From positions 1 through 64,000 of the forward strand of contig CANQSF010000001.1 in assembly GCA_947626345.1 (NCBI GenBank): a stretch of 64,000 nt of DNA. The letters run 5' to 3'. Position 1 is the stretch's first letter, and each line of letters begins with the position of its first letter. Shown here in pieces: positions 15,866 to 23,658 of this stretch. This DNA comes from an uncultured Oscillospiraceae bacterium. GTDB taxonomy: Bacteria; Bacillota; Clostridia; Oscillospirales; Oscillospiraceae. The notes beneath the pieces are model-generated. The model saw nothing but the letters and a program-made list of their open reading frames with translations. It was not told the DNA's origin and made no database searches. Position numbers and translations under genes: made by a program.

Positions 15866-17092
15866 ATGAACATACTGGATACTCTCGGCAAGCTGGCGGC
15901 GGAGTCAGGCTTTGCCGGGTTCCTGGCGACGGGGGGCTGGAAGAACCTCATCATGATCGCCATCGCCTGCGTGCTGCTGTACCTGGGGATCGTGAAGAAG
16001 TTCGAGCCGCTGCTGCTGGTGGGCATCGCTTTCGGGTGCCTGCTCACGAACCTGCCCGGGGCGGGGCTATACCACCTGGACATGTGGGACGCCTATGTGG
16101 CGGGCACCCCCTATACCACGGCGGCGGGGGAGGTCATAGAGCACCTCACCTTCACCACGGTGCTGCATGAGGGCGGGCTGCTGGATGTGTTTTACATCGG
16201 CGTGAAGGCCGGCGTATATCCCTCTCTCATCTTCATGGGCGTGGGGGCCATGACGGACTTCGGCCCGCTGCTGGCCTACCCCAAGAGCCTGCTCCTGGGC
16301 GCGGCGGCGCAGCTGGGCGTGTTCGTGGCCTTCTTCGGGGCCATCCTGCTGGGCTTCACCGGCCCGGAGGCGGCCAGCATCGGCATCATCGGCGGGGCGG
16401 ACGGCCCTACGGCCATCTTCCTGACCACCAAGCTGGCCCCGCAGCTCTTAGGCCCCATCGCCATCGCGGCCTATTCCTATATGGCGCTGATCCCCATGAT
16501 CCAGCCGCCCATCATGAAGCTGATGACCACCCCCGCCATGCGCACGGTGAAGATGGAGCAGCGGCGGGAGGTGTCCAAGACGGAGAAGATCGTGTTCCCC
16601 ATCGTGGTGAGCGCGTTCGTGATCCTGCTGCTGCCCTCCACAGCGCCGCTCATTGGCTGCCTGATGCTGGGCAACCTGTTCCGTGAGTGCGGAGTGACGG
16701 ACCGGCTCTCCGACACGGTGCAGAACGCGATGATGAACATCGTGACCATCTTCCTGGCGACCAGCGTGGGCGCGACGATGGTTGCGGAGCGTTTCCTGAG
16801 CCTGAACACCATCAAGATCGTGGTGCTGGGGCTGGTGGCGTTCGCCATCTCCACCGTGGGCGGTCTCATAGGCGGGCGGATCATGTACCGGGTCAGCGGC
16901 GGGAAGATCAACCCGCTGATCGGCTCGGCGGGCGTGTCCGCGGTGCCCATGGCGGCCCGGGTGAGCCAGGACGTGGGGCGGAAGTACAACAAGACCAACT
17001 ATCTTCTCATGCACGCCATGGGTCCCAACGTGGCCGGGGTCATCGGCTCCGCCATCGCCGCCGGATTCCTCCTCTCCGTCTTCGGCGGCTGA
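15866..17092 (+). CDS. oadB: Na+-translocating decarboxylase beta subunit
   Basis: Membrane subunit that decarboxylates carboxybiotin and pumps sodium outward. The 408 residues have about ten hydrophobic segments. They carry the family signature around GIIGGADGPTAIF, whose aspartate is the one tied to sodium coupling in the OadB/GcdB/MmdB family, and a second half with NPLIGSAGVSAVPMAARV. The sequence alone does not separate oxaloacetate from glutaconyl-CoA or methylmalonyl-CoA use; pckG upstream and the carboxyltransferase type favour oxaloacetate. Confidence 0.92.
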   Translation: MNILDTLGKLAAESGFAGFLATGGWKNLIMIAIACVLLYLGIVKKFEPLLLVGIAFGCLLTNLPGAGLYHLDMWDAYVAGTPYTTAAGEVIEHLTFTTVLHEGGLLDVFYIGVKAGVYPSLIFMGVGAMTDFGPLLAYPKSLLLGAAAQLGVFVAFFGAILLGFTGPEAASIGIIGGADGPTAIFLTTKLAPQLLGPIAIAAYSYMALIPMIQPPIMKLMTTPAMRTVKMEQRREVSKTEKIVFPIVVSAFVILLLPSTAPLIGCLMLGNLFRECGVTDRLSDTVQNAMMNIVTIFLATSVGATMVAERFLSLNTIKIVVLGLVAFAISTVGGLIGGRIMYRVSGGKINPLIGSAGVSAVPMAARVSQDVGRKYNKTNYLLMHAMGPNVAGVIGSAIAAGFLLSVFGG

Positions 17093-17161
17093 GAAGCAGC
17101 GGCCGGGGAGCAGGGAAGAGCCTGTCTGTCGAAAAAACCCGCGCAGGACGCAAAATGGTGA

Positions 17162-17190
17162 TTGACAAGCCGCCGGTTTTGTGTTATATT
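17162..17190 (+). promoter_or_regulatory. Promoter of tRNA-Leu(CAG)
   Basis: Consensus TTGACA at 17162-17167, 17-bp spacer, TATATT at 17185-17190, about 30 bp before the tRNA. Confidence 0.8.
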
Positions 17191-17220
17191 CATTGGGCGT
17201 TCAAGAGAGCGCCCGTACGT

Positions 17221-17308
17221 GCGCGAGTGGTGGAATTGGCAGACTCGCTAGATTCAGGTTCTAGTGCTCATTCCGGGCGTGGGGGTTCAAGTCCCCCCTC
17301 GCGCACCA
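17221..17308 (+). tRNA. tRNA-Leu(CAG)
   Basis: Class II tRNA with a long variable arm. Acceptor GCGCGAG pairs with CTCGCGC (17298-17304), the anticodon loop TTCAGGT gives CAG, the T-loop is TTCAAGT and CCA is encoded at 17306-17308. Leu tRNA 3' ends are common targets of tyrosine integrases, and a decayed foreign-looking region follows. Confidence 0.96.
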
Positions 17309-17310
17309 AA

Positions 17311-17357
17311 TAAGACCCGTCGAAATGATACGAAGTGTATCGGCTCGACGGGTCTTG
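17311..17357 (+). terminator. Terminator of tRNA-Leu(CAG)
   Basis: Long stem AAGACCCGTCGA with its inverted copy, followed by TGTTTTA. Confidence 0.85.
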
Positions 17358-17611
17358 TTTTATGCCCGCAAACCCTTGATAACAGGGCATTTCCGGGATT
17401 TGCCTACGACAGCGGTACCAGTCGCAGCTAGTGATTGGTGCCGCTTTTTTGCGCTTTTTTGGCAGTCATGGGCGGCTGACAGAGCAGTAACCGTTAAACT
17501 TTTAAGAGCCAATGGGGTAGAATCGTTAGTTTTTTTAATGCTCAATGGCAGTAAAAGCGGGTAAGCGTTAAACTTTTGAAAGAGAGAAAGGGGAAATTAA
17601 GAGATTGAGGC
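17358..17611. other. Non-coding, AT-richer scar after tRNA-Leu
   Basis: No convincing gene. The base composition drops below that of the flanks. A direct repeat CGTTAAACTTTT occurs at about 17490 and about 17570, near 80 bp apart. Together with the tRNA on the left and gene fragments on the right, this fits the eroded edge of a past insertion; no integrase is left. Confidence 0.4.
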
Positions 17612-17641
17612 TTGGAGGTAGAGGGGTACCTGTGGTATAAT
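17612..17641 (+). promoter_or_regulatory. Predicted promoter before the DUF499 remnant
   Basis: TTGGAG at 17612-17617, 18-bp spacer, TATAAT at 17636-17641. A 65-codon open frame overlaps it (17612-17809) but has no recognisable content. Confidence 0.5.
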
Positions 17642-17812
17642 ATCCCTAATAAGCTGGGCTTACTGTGCGCTTTTGGGCCTCAAAGGGAGCTGCTGGGAGT
17701 ATTATTGGACACAGAAGGTGTTATCCTTCGGCATACACAAAATGCTACTCTCTGGACAGTCCCTTTTCCTCTGGGATATGTTTATTTCAAACGAAATGGA
17801 GACGTATGAAAG

Positions 17813-18325
17813 ATGAAATCTATCCTTGAAATGCTGAAACCCCGCGAATCTGTTTTTTCCGATACCGTGCGAGACGATGTCTTGAACCTCTCTGATTTTG
17901 CGGAAGACCGTATCGATAAGGAGCGATTCTTCGATGAGAACTTCCAAACCCAGGGCATGGGGATGTTATTTGATATCGCTTTCAAGCGGTTCAAAGGCGA
18001 GACAGACACAGGTGTGATCAAACTGACGCAGGCTACTGTTTTTACGACGAAGGAACCTAGCCTGCGCTTCATCTGTATTGATCCAACTGGTGAGAGAAAA
18101 ACTGGGCCTGTAGTAGAATTCATCGGCAGTGTTCCTGTAAAGTATGGGCAGCGAATGAGCGCTGTTGGCCGTGTGATGGAGCTGCGAACGAACCCCTGCT
18201 TTGAGATTCGATATACGACTGATGGCAGTGAGCCCAAGGAGAACGGTGGAATCTATACTGGCGAGATAGTGTTGCCGAATGACTGCAAATATGTTCGTAC
18301 AGCTATAGGTTTGAGCACATCGTGA
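17813..18325 (+). pseudogene. DUF499-family ATPase gene with its core deleted
   Basis: The first ~68 residues match the start of DUF499 proteins: LKPRESVF, DVLNLSDFAEDRID and RFKGETDTGVIKLTQA. In intact members this last motif runs straight into the Walker A loop with GGGKTH. Here it is followed instead by TVFTTKEPSLRF and then the C-terminal tail with RYTTDGSEPKENGGIY, a chitobiase-like domain typical of the family end. The ATPase core, probably well over 700 residues, is missing in frame. At about 18304 the frame runs into foreign sequence and stops. DUF499 genes occur in phage-defence clusters; this copy cannot bind ATP. A start codon with GGAGA and a promoter remain. Confidence 0.7.
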
Positions 18326-18705
18326 AGGTCGAGTTCGATGCGGACAACGATAGGCTCGGCAAGGTCCTATATGCTCTTGCGCACAGTGAAGTGAATCCGG
18401 AGATTCAGATCAGCTATACGGTCAAGGACAGAGAAGCGGCGAAGAACGAGCTTCTTGGGAAGGCGGTGCAAGATGCGAAAGCGAAGGCAGCGGTTTTGAC
18501 CCAGGGGGCTGGTGTCGCTCTGAAGGACATTCAGAGTATTGATTACTCCTGGGGGCAGATCGACTTTGAATTTCGCCCAATGACCGGTTCCCTTTGTATG
18601 GAGGATAAGCTGGAAAGCGCAGCGCCGTCAAGCTACGATCTGAATCTGGAGCCTGATGACATTGAGGTGACGGATACCGTGACGGTCACCTGGGAGATTC
18701 AATGA
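18304..18705 (+). pseudogene. C-terminal fragment of a SIMPL (DUF541) domain protein
   Basis: The open frame from codon TAT 18304 reads YRFEHIVKVEF, then LGKVLYALAHSEVNPEIQ and KNELLGKAVQDAKAKAAVL, the second half of the SIMPL domain. The usual N-terminal half and any start are absent. The frame begins where the DUF499 remnant ends, in a different frame, so a deletion joined two unrelated genes at or near CTATAGG (18303-18309). GTG 18322 could still start a 127-residue protein overlapping the upstream stop, so a chimeric product is not excluded. Confidence 0.7.
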
Positions 18706-18809
18706 GCATGGTCGATGTTGTGGAATATGGGCTTTTGGCCTCCAGCATTGTACTCTCCGTGGTCGTGATCGTCTGGTCCGTGAAGAGAATAAGAGAAAGA
18801 AAACATTGA
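18702..18809 (+). CDS. Small single-span membrane peptide
   Basis: Thirty-five codons overlapping the SIMPL stop as ATGA. The sequence has a hydrophobic helix (LLASSIVLSVVVIVWSV) followed by a basic tail KRIRERKH, the form of a small membrane peptide with its C-terminus inside. No Shine-Dalgarno site beyond coupling; it may be a leftover of the locus. Not recognised. Confidence 0.35.
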   Translation: MSMVDVVEYGLLASSIVLSVVVIVWSVKRIRERKH

Positions 18810-18835
18810 CACCACGGGCACGACAGGGTTAGAAT
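18806..18835 (+). promoter_or_regulatory. Promoter of a predicted small RNA
   Basis: Consensus TTGACA at 18806-18811, 18-bp spacer, TAGAAT at 18830-18835. No reading frame starts downstream before the terminator at 19031. Confidence 0.65.
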
Positions 18836-18841
18836 AAAAGC

Positions 18842-19068
18842 GCTCCAAGAGAGGCCGAGACAGCTCATCTGACTGTTTGAACCGGGCTAGGTGGTGTTTG
18901 CAGCGTGCGGAGGTATACTTCCATAGTTTAACGATGGGTCCTTTGTTAGATGTGGCTTACTTCCATTTAACACCTCCACCGATAGGCGGGAACTGCCATT
19001 GTATCATTTGGCACCACTTTCGCCAAGCTCAAACCCCACGGCCCCAACGGGCTGTGGGGTTTGTTTTT
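18842..19068 (+). ncRNA. Predicted structured small RNA, family unknown
   Basis: A unit of about 227 nt between a consensus promoter and a strong terminator, without a plausible gene. Pairings seen by eye: GGTGG and TGTT (about 18890-18900) with AACA and CCACC (about 18968-18980); inside these, hairpins GGAGG-TATA-CTTCC (18916-18929) and GTTAGATG with CATTTAAC (about 18945-18971); outside, CCG/CGG and CTA/TAG. The segment GCTAGGTGG resembles the Alu domain of large bacterial SRP RNA, but the essential GGAAGGAAGCAGC-like loop is absent, so it is not a complete SRP RNA. 6S RNA is another possibility without sequence support. Confidence 0.45.
19031..19068 (+). terminator. Terminator of the predicted small RNA
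   Basis: Stem AAACCCCAC/GTGGGGTTT with inner GCCC/GGGC and a GTTTTTG tail. Confidence 0.88.
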
Positions 19069-19132
19069 GTCTGCGGGTGGTCATGGACGCTCCTGCGAGA
19101 CCTGCTATCTTTGAAAAACAGGGGGATATGAG

Positions 19133-20077
19133 ATGACCGCATGCATCGTTTTGGCCGTTCTGGCGGCGGCAGTACTGGCGATCAGCTACGCCGCTTACCG
19201 CATCCCGTTTTATCATCCTGAGCACAAGGAGAGCCCCTATGACCTGCCGCCCGAGGATCAGTACGATCCCTACCGTGAGGCCATGACGGCCCTGATCACC
19301 GACCTGGACCAGCGGAGCTTTGAGCCGGTGGAGATCGCCGCACAGGACGGCGCGAAGCTGTTCGGCCGCTGCTATCAGACCGGCGACGGCGCGCCGCTGC
19401 TGATCGGCTTTCACGGCTTCAAGAGCACCGGCCTGCGGGACATGTGCGGCGCGGGCAGACTGGCGCGGGAGCTGGGGATGGATCTGCTCGTGGTGGACCA
19501 GCGGGCCCACGGAAAGAGCGACGGAAAGACCATCTCCTTTGGCGTGAAGGAGCGGCTCGACTGCCAGAGCTGGGCCCGGTACGCCGCGGAGCGCTGGCCC
19601 GGCAAGCCCATCGTGCTGATGGGGGTGTCCATGGGCGCGGCCACGGTGCTGATGGCGTCGGACCTGGAGCTGCCGGGGGAGGTGAAGGGCATCATCGCGG
19701 ACTGCCCCTATTCCGATCCCTCCGCCATCATCAAAAAGGTGGGCCGGGACAGCATGGGGCCCGCGTCCATCCTGCTCTATCCCTTCATCCTGCTGGGCGC
19801 CCGGCTCTACGGCGGCTTCAGCCTGACTGCCGCCAGCCCCGTGAAGGCTGTGGGCCATGCCAAAGCCCCCATCCTGCTGATCCACGGGGAGGACGACCGG
19901 TTCGTGCCCTGCGATATGAGCCGGGAGATCTTTGACGCCTGCACCGGCCCGAAGACGCGCGTCACCATCCCAGGAGCGCCCCACGCCATCGCCTATGTGG
20001 TGGACCCGGACAGGTACAGCCGGGCGGTGCGCGAGTTCATGTCCTCGGTGGGCGTGCCGGTTCGCCAGGAGGACTGA
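19133..20077 (+). CDS. Membrane-anchored alpha/beta hydrolase
   Basis: 314 residues. A hydrophobic N-terminal helix (IVLAVLAAAVLAISYAAY) is a signal anchor, so the catalytic domain is probably outside or at the membrane. The fold shows the oxyanion-region FHGFKSTG, the nucleophile elbow GVSMGAA, the acid in HGEDDRFVP and a His in GAPHAIAY, giving a complete Ser-Asp-His triad. It belongs to the clostridial group near BAAT/dienelactone-type hydrolases; the substrate is unknown. Own unit with GGGGGA before the ATG. Confidence 0.85.
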   Translation: MTACIVLAVLAAAVLAISYAAYRIPFYHPEHKESPYDLPPEDQYDPYREAMTALITDLDQRSFEPVEIAAQDGAKLFGRCYQTGDGAPLLIGFHGFKSTGLRDMCGAGRLARELGMDLLVVDQRAHGKSDGKTISFGVKERLDCQSWARYAAERWPGKPIVLMGVSMGAATVLMASDLELPGEVKGIIADCPYSDPSAIIKKVGRDSMGPASILLYPFILLGARLYGGFSLTAASPVKAVGHAKAPILLIHGEDDRFVPCDMSREIFDACTGPKTRVTIPGAPHAIAYVVDPDRYSRAVREFMSSVGVPVRQED

Positions 20078-20109
20078 ACGCGGCGGAGGGCCCTGCCAAA
20101 ATACAGAGA

Positions 20110-20158
20110 GAAAGACCCCGGAGGGGACTGCAGCGCAGCCCTTCCGGGGTCTCTTTTG
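20110..20158. terminator. Bidirectional terminator between the hydrolase and grdB
   Basis: Stem GACCCCGG/CCGGGGTC with inner AGGG and CTGC pairings, flanked by A and T runs, between convergent genes. Confidence 0.88.
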
Positions 20159-20173
20159 ATCGTTCAGCCGACC

Positions 20174-21487
20174 TTAGTCGTCGAACACGGTCTGGCCGTC
20201 CACTTCGGTCTGAAGGGCGGTCAGGGCCTTCTCCACCAGCTTCCGGCGGAGAGCTTTCTCTTCCGCGGGCTCCAAAGCAGGATTGCCCAGGGGATGAGGG
20301 ATGGCGATCGTCGGAACGATCCTGTTCGCGCCGACCGTCATGGAGATCGGGGTGACTGTGCACATGTGGACCACAGGCAGGCCAGCCCGCTCTACTTCTT
20401 TCACCATCGTTGCGCCGCAACGAGTACAAGTCCCTCAAGTTGATGTTAGGATGACGGCATCTACGCCGTCAGCCTTCAGCTTCTGGGCGAATTCCGCCGC
20501 GAACTTCTTCGCGGAGGCAACGGCGGTACCGTTGCCGACGGTAGCGTAGTACAGGTGATGGAGCTCGCCGATCTTGCCTTCCTTCTCCATGTCGCGGAGC
20601 ACGTCCACCGGGAGCACACGGTCGGCGTCCGCATTGGCGTACACCGGATCGTAGCCGCCGTGGGCGGTCTCGTAGGTCTCGGCGGTCAGGTCCATCACGC
20701 CGGCGATATCATACTCGCCGTAGTGGGAGGCGCTGGAGCTCTCGATGTGGTCCGGGTTGCCCTTGGGCACGATGCCGCCGGAGGTCACCAGGGCGATCTT
20801 GGCGTGGGCCATGTCCTTCACGGCGGGGTTGGGGGCCACGCGGTCGAACACGGGCATGGGGAACTCGGTCTCGAAGGGCTTGCCGGCCAGCTTCTTGATG
20901 AGCATCTTCACCGCACGGGCGGAGCCGCGCTCCTTCTCAAAGAAGTTGACGCGCACGCCGTTGGGGATATAGCCCTCTTCCACAGAGGCGCCGATGGGCT
21001 CGCCCTTGCCCAGCTTCAGGGCCAGGGGGGCCAGCTTCGCCACGGCGTCGCGCATGCCGGCGGCGCTGTTCCTGGTGGAGACGATATAGACCTTCGTCTT
21101 GAACATGTCCGCGCCGGGGTTCTCCACGTACATACCGGTCACGGAGGGGATGCCCAGCTGCTCCTGGACGGCCGCGGCGATGGTGCCGCAGGCCACGCCG
21201 TAGCGGCCCGCGTTGAAGGCGGGGCCCGCCACGAACACGTCGGGCTTCTGGCTCTTGACCATCTCCAGGATGTCGGCGGTGGCCTTGTCCAGATTCTCGT
21301 TGAAGTAGGAGTCGCCGCAGACGACGGTGGCGACGATCTCGGCCTCGTCACCGAACTTCTGCATCAGGGCCATGCCCGGGCCCACTACTTCACCGACGCG
21401 CAGTTCAGCAGGGTAATCAGCCTTTTCCTCGCCGCCGATCTGGGCGAAGAACTGGTTGATATAGTGAACTACTCTCAGTTTTGCCAT
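20174..21487 (-). CDS. grdB: Glycine reductase component B gamma subunit, selenoprotein
   Basis: 437 residues counting selenocysteine at position 351, whose UGA occupies 20437-20435. The context ILTST-U-GTCTRCGAT is the GrdB active site, and the frame continues after UGA for 87 codons to a TAA at 20174 with the conserved SMTVGANRIVPTIAIPHP. In complex with GrdE it binds glycine through a Schiff base and passes the carboxymethyl group to the selenol of GrdA. ATG 21487 follows AAAGGAGG. Last gene of the leftward grdX-grdE-grdB unit. A caller that treats UGA as stop would give a 350-residue stub and a false downstream ORF. Confidence 0.97.
20408..20437 (-). promoter_or_regulatory. grdB UGA codon and candidate bacterial SECIS hairpin
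   Basis: UGA at 20437-20435, then 12 nt, then the hairpin CGTTGC-GGC-GCAACG (20422-20408). Bacterial SECIS elements lie just 3' of the UGA within the coding sequence and are bound by SelB; position and G-containing loop fit. Confidence 0.7.
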
Positions 21488-21516
21488 TACAGGTTCTTTC
21501 CTCCTTTCTTATATGC

Positions 21517-22797
21517 TTATCTGGCGCTGAGTTTGATAAAGCCGGTCTCATTGGTAGCGCCGGTGATGACCTGCAGCTCCACCACCAGGGAGCCGTCGGG
21601 CTGCAGCGTCTCCTCGCTGGCGCCGGCGATCTTGTTGACGTAGTCCAGCGTGCCGATCACCTTGTCCATCTTGGGCAGGACGATGACCTCGTTGGCGTTG
21701 CCGCCGGTGACCACCGCGTCGGCGGCGGCGTCGGCGTCGGCCAGGGACTGGCTCTTGCCGTCACGGCCGGCGTACTCGTCGGTGATGATGACGGTCTTGA
21801 CGCCCTGGGCCTCGATCTTCTTGCAGTTCATGATCAGGTCGGTGTCGGGGTTGCCAAAGCCTTCCTGGGACACGATGACGCCGTCCAGATCCAGGAGACG
21901 GCACATCTTGGCGGTCCAGTCGGAAGAGCGCTGCTTGTCCGCCAGATAGACGTTCTCGTTGGTGATGATCTGGCAGACGAAGTTCAGGGTCTTGCCGTGC
22001 TGGGCGAAGAGGTCCTCCACCACCGGGTTGTTCTCATGGACATAGGTGGGGTTCTTATCGCACGCGGACACGCAGTTGCCCGACACGATAGCGCCGTCCA
22101 TGGTCTCGGTGGGCCAGAGGATGGTGGAAAGGGTCTTCTTCGCGTCCACGCCGTAGACGTAGGTGTCGTGCAGCAGGCCCTGGCTCTGGAGCATCTGCAC
22201 GTAGGCGACGCGGGGCAGGTCGGGATACTTCTCGATGCCCTCTTTGATGCCGCAGGTCTCATAGACCTTGGTCTCGTCGGGAGCCACGTTCCGTCCCAGC
22301 TCGCCCAGGGCGACCGCCACGCGGAAGCCGGCCAGACGGACGGCCTTCTCGTAGTCATGCTGCTTCAGGCCCTCCACGGGCTCGCACACCATGACCAGGT
22401 TCAGCGTCTCCGAGAACGGGGTATACTTCGCTCCCGGGCCGGACATGTCGATGACGCCCTCCTGGAAGCCCACGATCTTGCCGGCGGTGACGACAGCCAT
22501 GCCCTTGAGGACATGGGTCTTGCCGGAGCCGACGGTGTCGACCTTGGCGATGATGCCGGGGAAGATGCCTCCGGGGCCCTCGACCTTCACCCGCGGCTCG
22601 ATCACGTCCTTCACAGGGGTGATGCGCACCGACTCGCCGGGCTTGGCGATGTCGAACGTCACGGACTTGATGGTCTCGTCCTCCAGGACGATCTTCTCCA
22701 GCGCCGCCTTGTCGACGTACAGAACGCCGTCAGCGAGCTTGGCTTCCGCTGCAAATTGGATGTCCTTGATGAAAATGTTGCCAATTTCCAGTTTCAA
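21517..22797 (-). CDS. grdE: Glycine reductase component B alpha/beta proprotein
   Basis: 426 residues. The precursor is cleaved to two chains, the cut creating a pyruvoyl group from a cysteine that binds the amino group of glycine. The cleavage site is visible as GN-CVSACDKN with Asn241-Cys242, the same place as in characterised GrdE proteins. Motifs GPGGIFPGIIAKVDTVG and SQEGFGNPDTDL are as in the family. The start codon is TTG (22797-22795) with AAGGAGG 10 nt before. GrdE with GrdX next to it points to glycine rather than sarcosine or betaine as substrate. Confidence 0.96.
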   Translation of the reverse strand: MKLEIGNIFIKDIQFAAEAKLADGVLYVDKAALEKIVLEDETIKSVTFDIAKPGESVRITPVKDVIEPRVKVEGPGGIFPGIIAKVDTVGSGKTHVLKGMAVVTAGKIVGFQEGVIDMSGPGAKYTPFSETLNLVMVCEPVEGLKQHDYEKAVRLAGFRVAVALGELGRNVAPDETKVYETCGIKEGIEKYPDLPRVAYVQMLQSQGLLHDTYVYGVDAKKTLSTILWPTETMDGAIVSGNCVSACDKNPTYVHENNPVVEDLFAQHGKTLNFVCQIITNENVYLADKQRSSDWTAKMCRLLDLDGVIVSQEGFGNPDTDLIMNCKKIEAQGVKTVIITDEYAGRDGKSQSLADADAAADAVVTGGNANEVIVLPKMDKVIGTLDYVNKIAGASEETLQPDGSLVVELQVITGATNETGFIKLSAR

Positions 22798-22877
22798 GTT
22801 CCTGTTCCCTCCTTACTGGCGCCGGGCGGTCATGCGCCCCGGCGGCCAATGATTTTTATTATACGTGCCAATGGGTC

Positions 22878-23273
22878 TCACTGGTTTGCTGACGCCAGCG
22901 CTCCTTCCAGCAGCGTCCAGTCGATGAGCCGGCAGTCAAGGTCCACCGCGGGGCGGTACCGGTCACATCTCTGCTGAAATTTCGCGCAGGCCTGGATCGC
23001 GTTTTCGATCAGCTGCAGGGACTGCCTGTCCACATCACCCTTTCCATTGGTCAGTATGATGGATTTATACGGCGTCTCTCCCGGCTTCACGCTCCCCGAC
23101 AGGGGATGGGTCAGCAGCCGGGCGCCCTGGTGGATGCGGTCTCTGGCCGCCTCCAGAAGCGCTTGATAGGAGCATTGCAGGTACACCACCGGCGCGTCGG
23201 GCCCAAGCTTTTCCACAACCAGCGGGTTGTTGGTAAGGATCGTTCCGCGCAGCAAGTACTGTTCGCCTCCCAT
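22878..23273 (-). CDS. grdX: GrdX family protein
   Basis: 131 residues from ATG 23273; GrdX proteins accompany glycine reductase operons but have no proven function. Recognised by ILTNNPLV near the start and the conserved block RLLTHPLSGSVKPGETPYKS. The start is uncertain: ATG 23273 has a poor site, whereas TTG at 23255 lies 10 nt after GGGAGG (formed by the ATGGGAGG itself) and would give a 125-residue protein that begins like other GrdX proteins. First gene of the leftward operon, preceded by a promoter and a 150-nt leader. Confidence 0.85.
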   Translation of the reverse strand: MGGEQYLLRGTILTNNPLVVEKLGPDAPVVYLQCSYQALLEAARDRIHQGARLLTHPLSGSVKPGETPYKSIILTNGKGDVDRQSLQLIENAIQACAKFQQRCDRYRPAVDLDCRLIDWTLLEGALASANQ

Positions 23274-23298
23274 GCTCAGTCACGGATCGGGCCACAGA

Positions 23299-23338
23299 CA
23301 AAAACGGACGATGCGCTTTGCCGGTGCATCGCCTGTCC
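23299..23338 (-). promoter_or_regulatory. Possible attenuator in the grdX leader
   Basis: Read leftward, GGAC...GATGC pairs with GCATC-GTCC (23338-23306, with a 4-nt bulge) and is followed by GTTTTTGT. It lies between promoter and start codon, as a regulated terminator would. No convincing glycine riboswitch core was found. Confidence 0.35.
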
Positions 23339-23432
23339 TCTCCCTCTCTGTCCCGCGGCGAGCGGAGCTGTACCCGCTGGGGGATCGTGAATTTCAATAA
23401 GTGAAAGCGCAACAGCCCCTTAATTTATGACA

Positions 23433-23461
23433 ATTATACTATCTGCTACCAATAAAAGCAA
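23433..23461 (-). promoter_or_regulatory. Predicted promoter of grdX-grdE-grdB
   Basis: Leftward TTGCTT (23461-23456), 17-bp spacer, perfect TATAAT (23438-23433). Confidence 0.75.
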
Positions 23462-23552
23462 CAATTACCGGGGGTTTATAGCATAATGCAATAAATATCC
23501 CGGCTCTCTCCTCTCTGCCCCCGGATGAGCCGGGGAAGCGGGGGAGGGGGGC

Positions 23553-23581
23553 TTGCGGGTGGGAGGAAACAGGTATATAAT
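23553..23581 (+). promoter_or_regulatory. Predicted promoter of the DUF5714 unit
   Basis: TTGCGG at 23553-23558, 17-bp spacer, TATAAT at 23576-23581. It is divergent from the grdX promoter; about 90 bp of GC-rich sequence without a gene lie between. Confidence 0.65.
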
Positions 23582-23658
23582 CGGGGACGGGCGGGGTGCG
23601 TCTCCGGCCTGCATGTGTCCATGAGTGACAGACAACGAGCAAAAAGGAGCCTGCCGTT

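Noticed and set aside
17325..17564. Small gene after tRNA-Leu(CAG)
   Set aside because: The frame begins within the tRNA terminator, has no ribosome site and no recognisable content.
18886..19010. Complete SRP RNA gene
   Set aside because: Only GCTAGGTGG-like similarity to the Alu domain; the conserved GGAAGGAAGCAGC-type loop is missing and the length is short.
20435..21487. grdB as a 350-residue gene with a separate downstream ORF (20174-20407)
   Set aside because: The UGA lies in the GrdB selenocysteine context, with conserved sequence continuing in frame behind it.
23281..23425. Glycine riboswitch in front of grdX
   Set aside because: Pieces such as GCACCG and GAGAG occur, but the aptamer core and order do not fit by eye.
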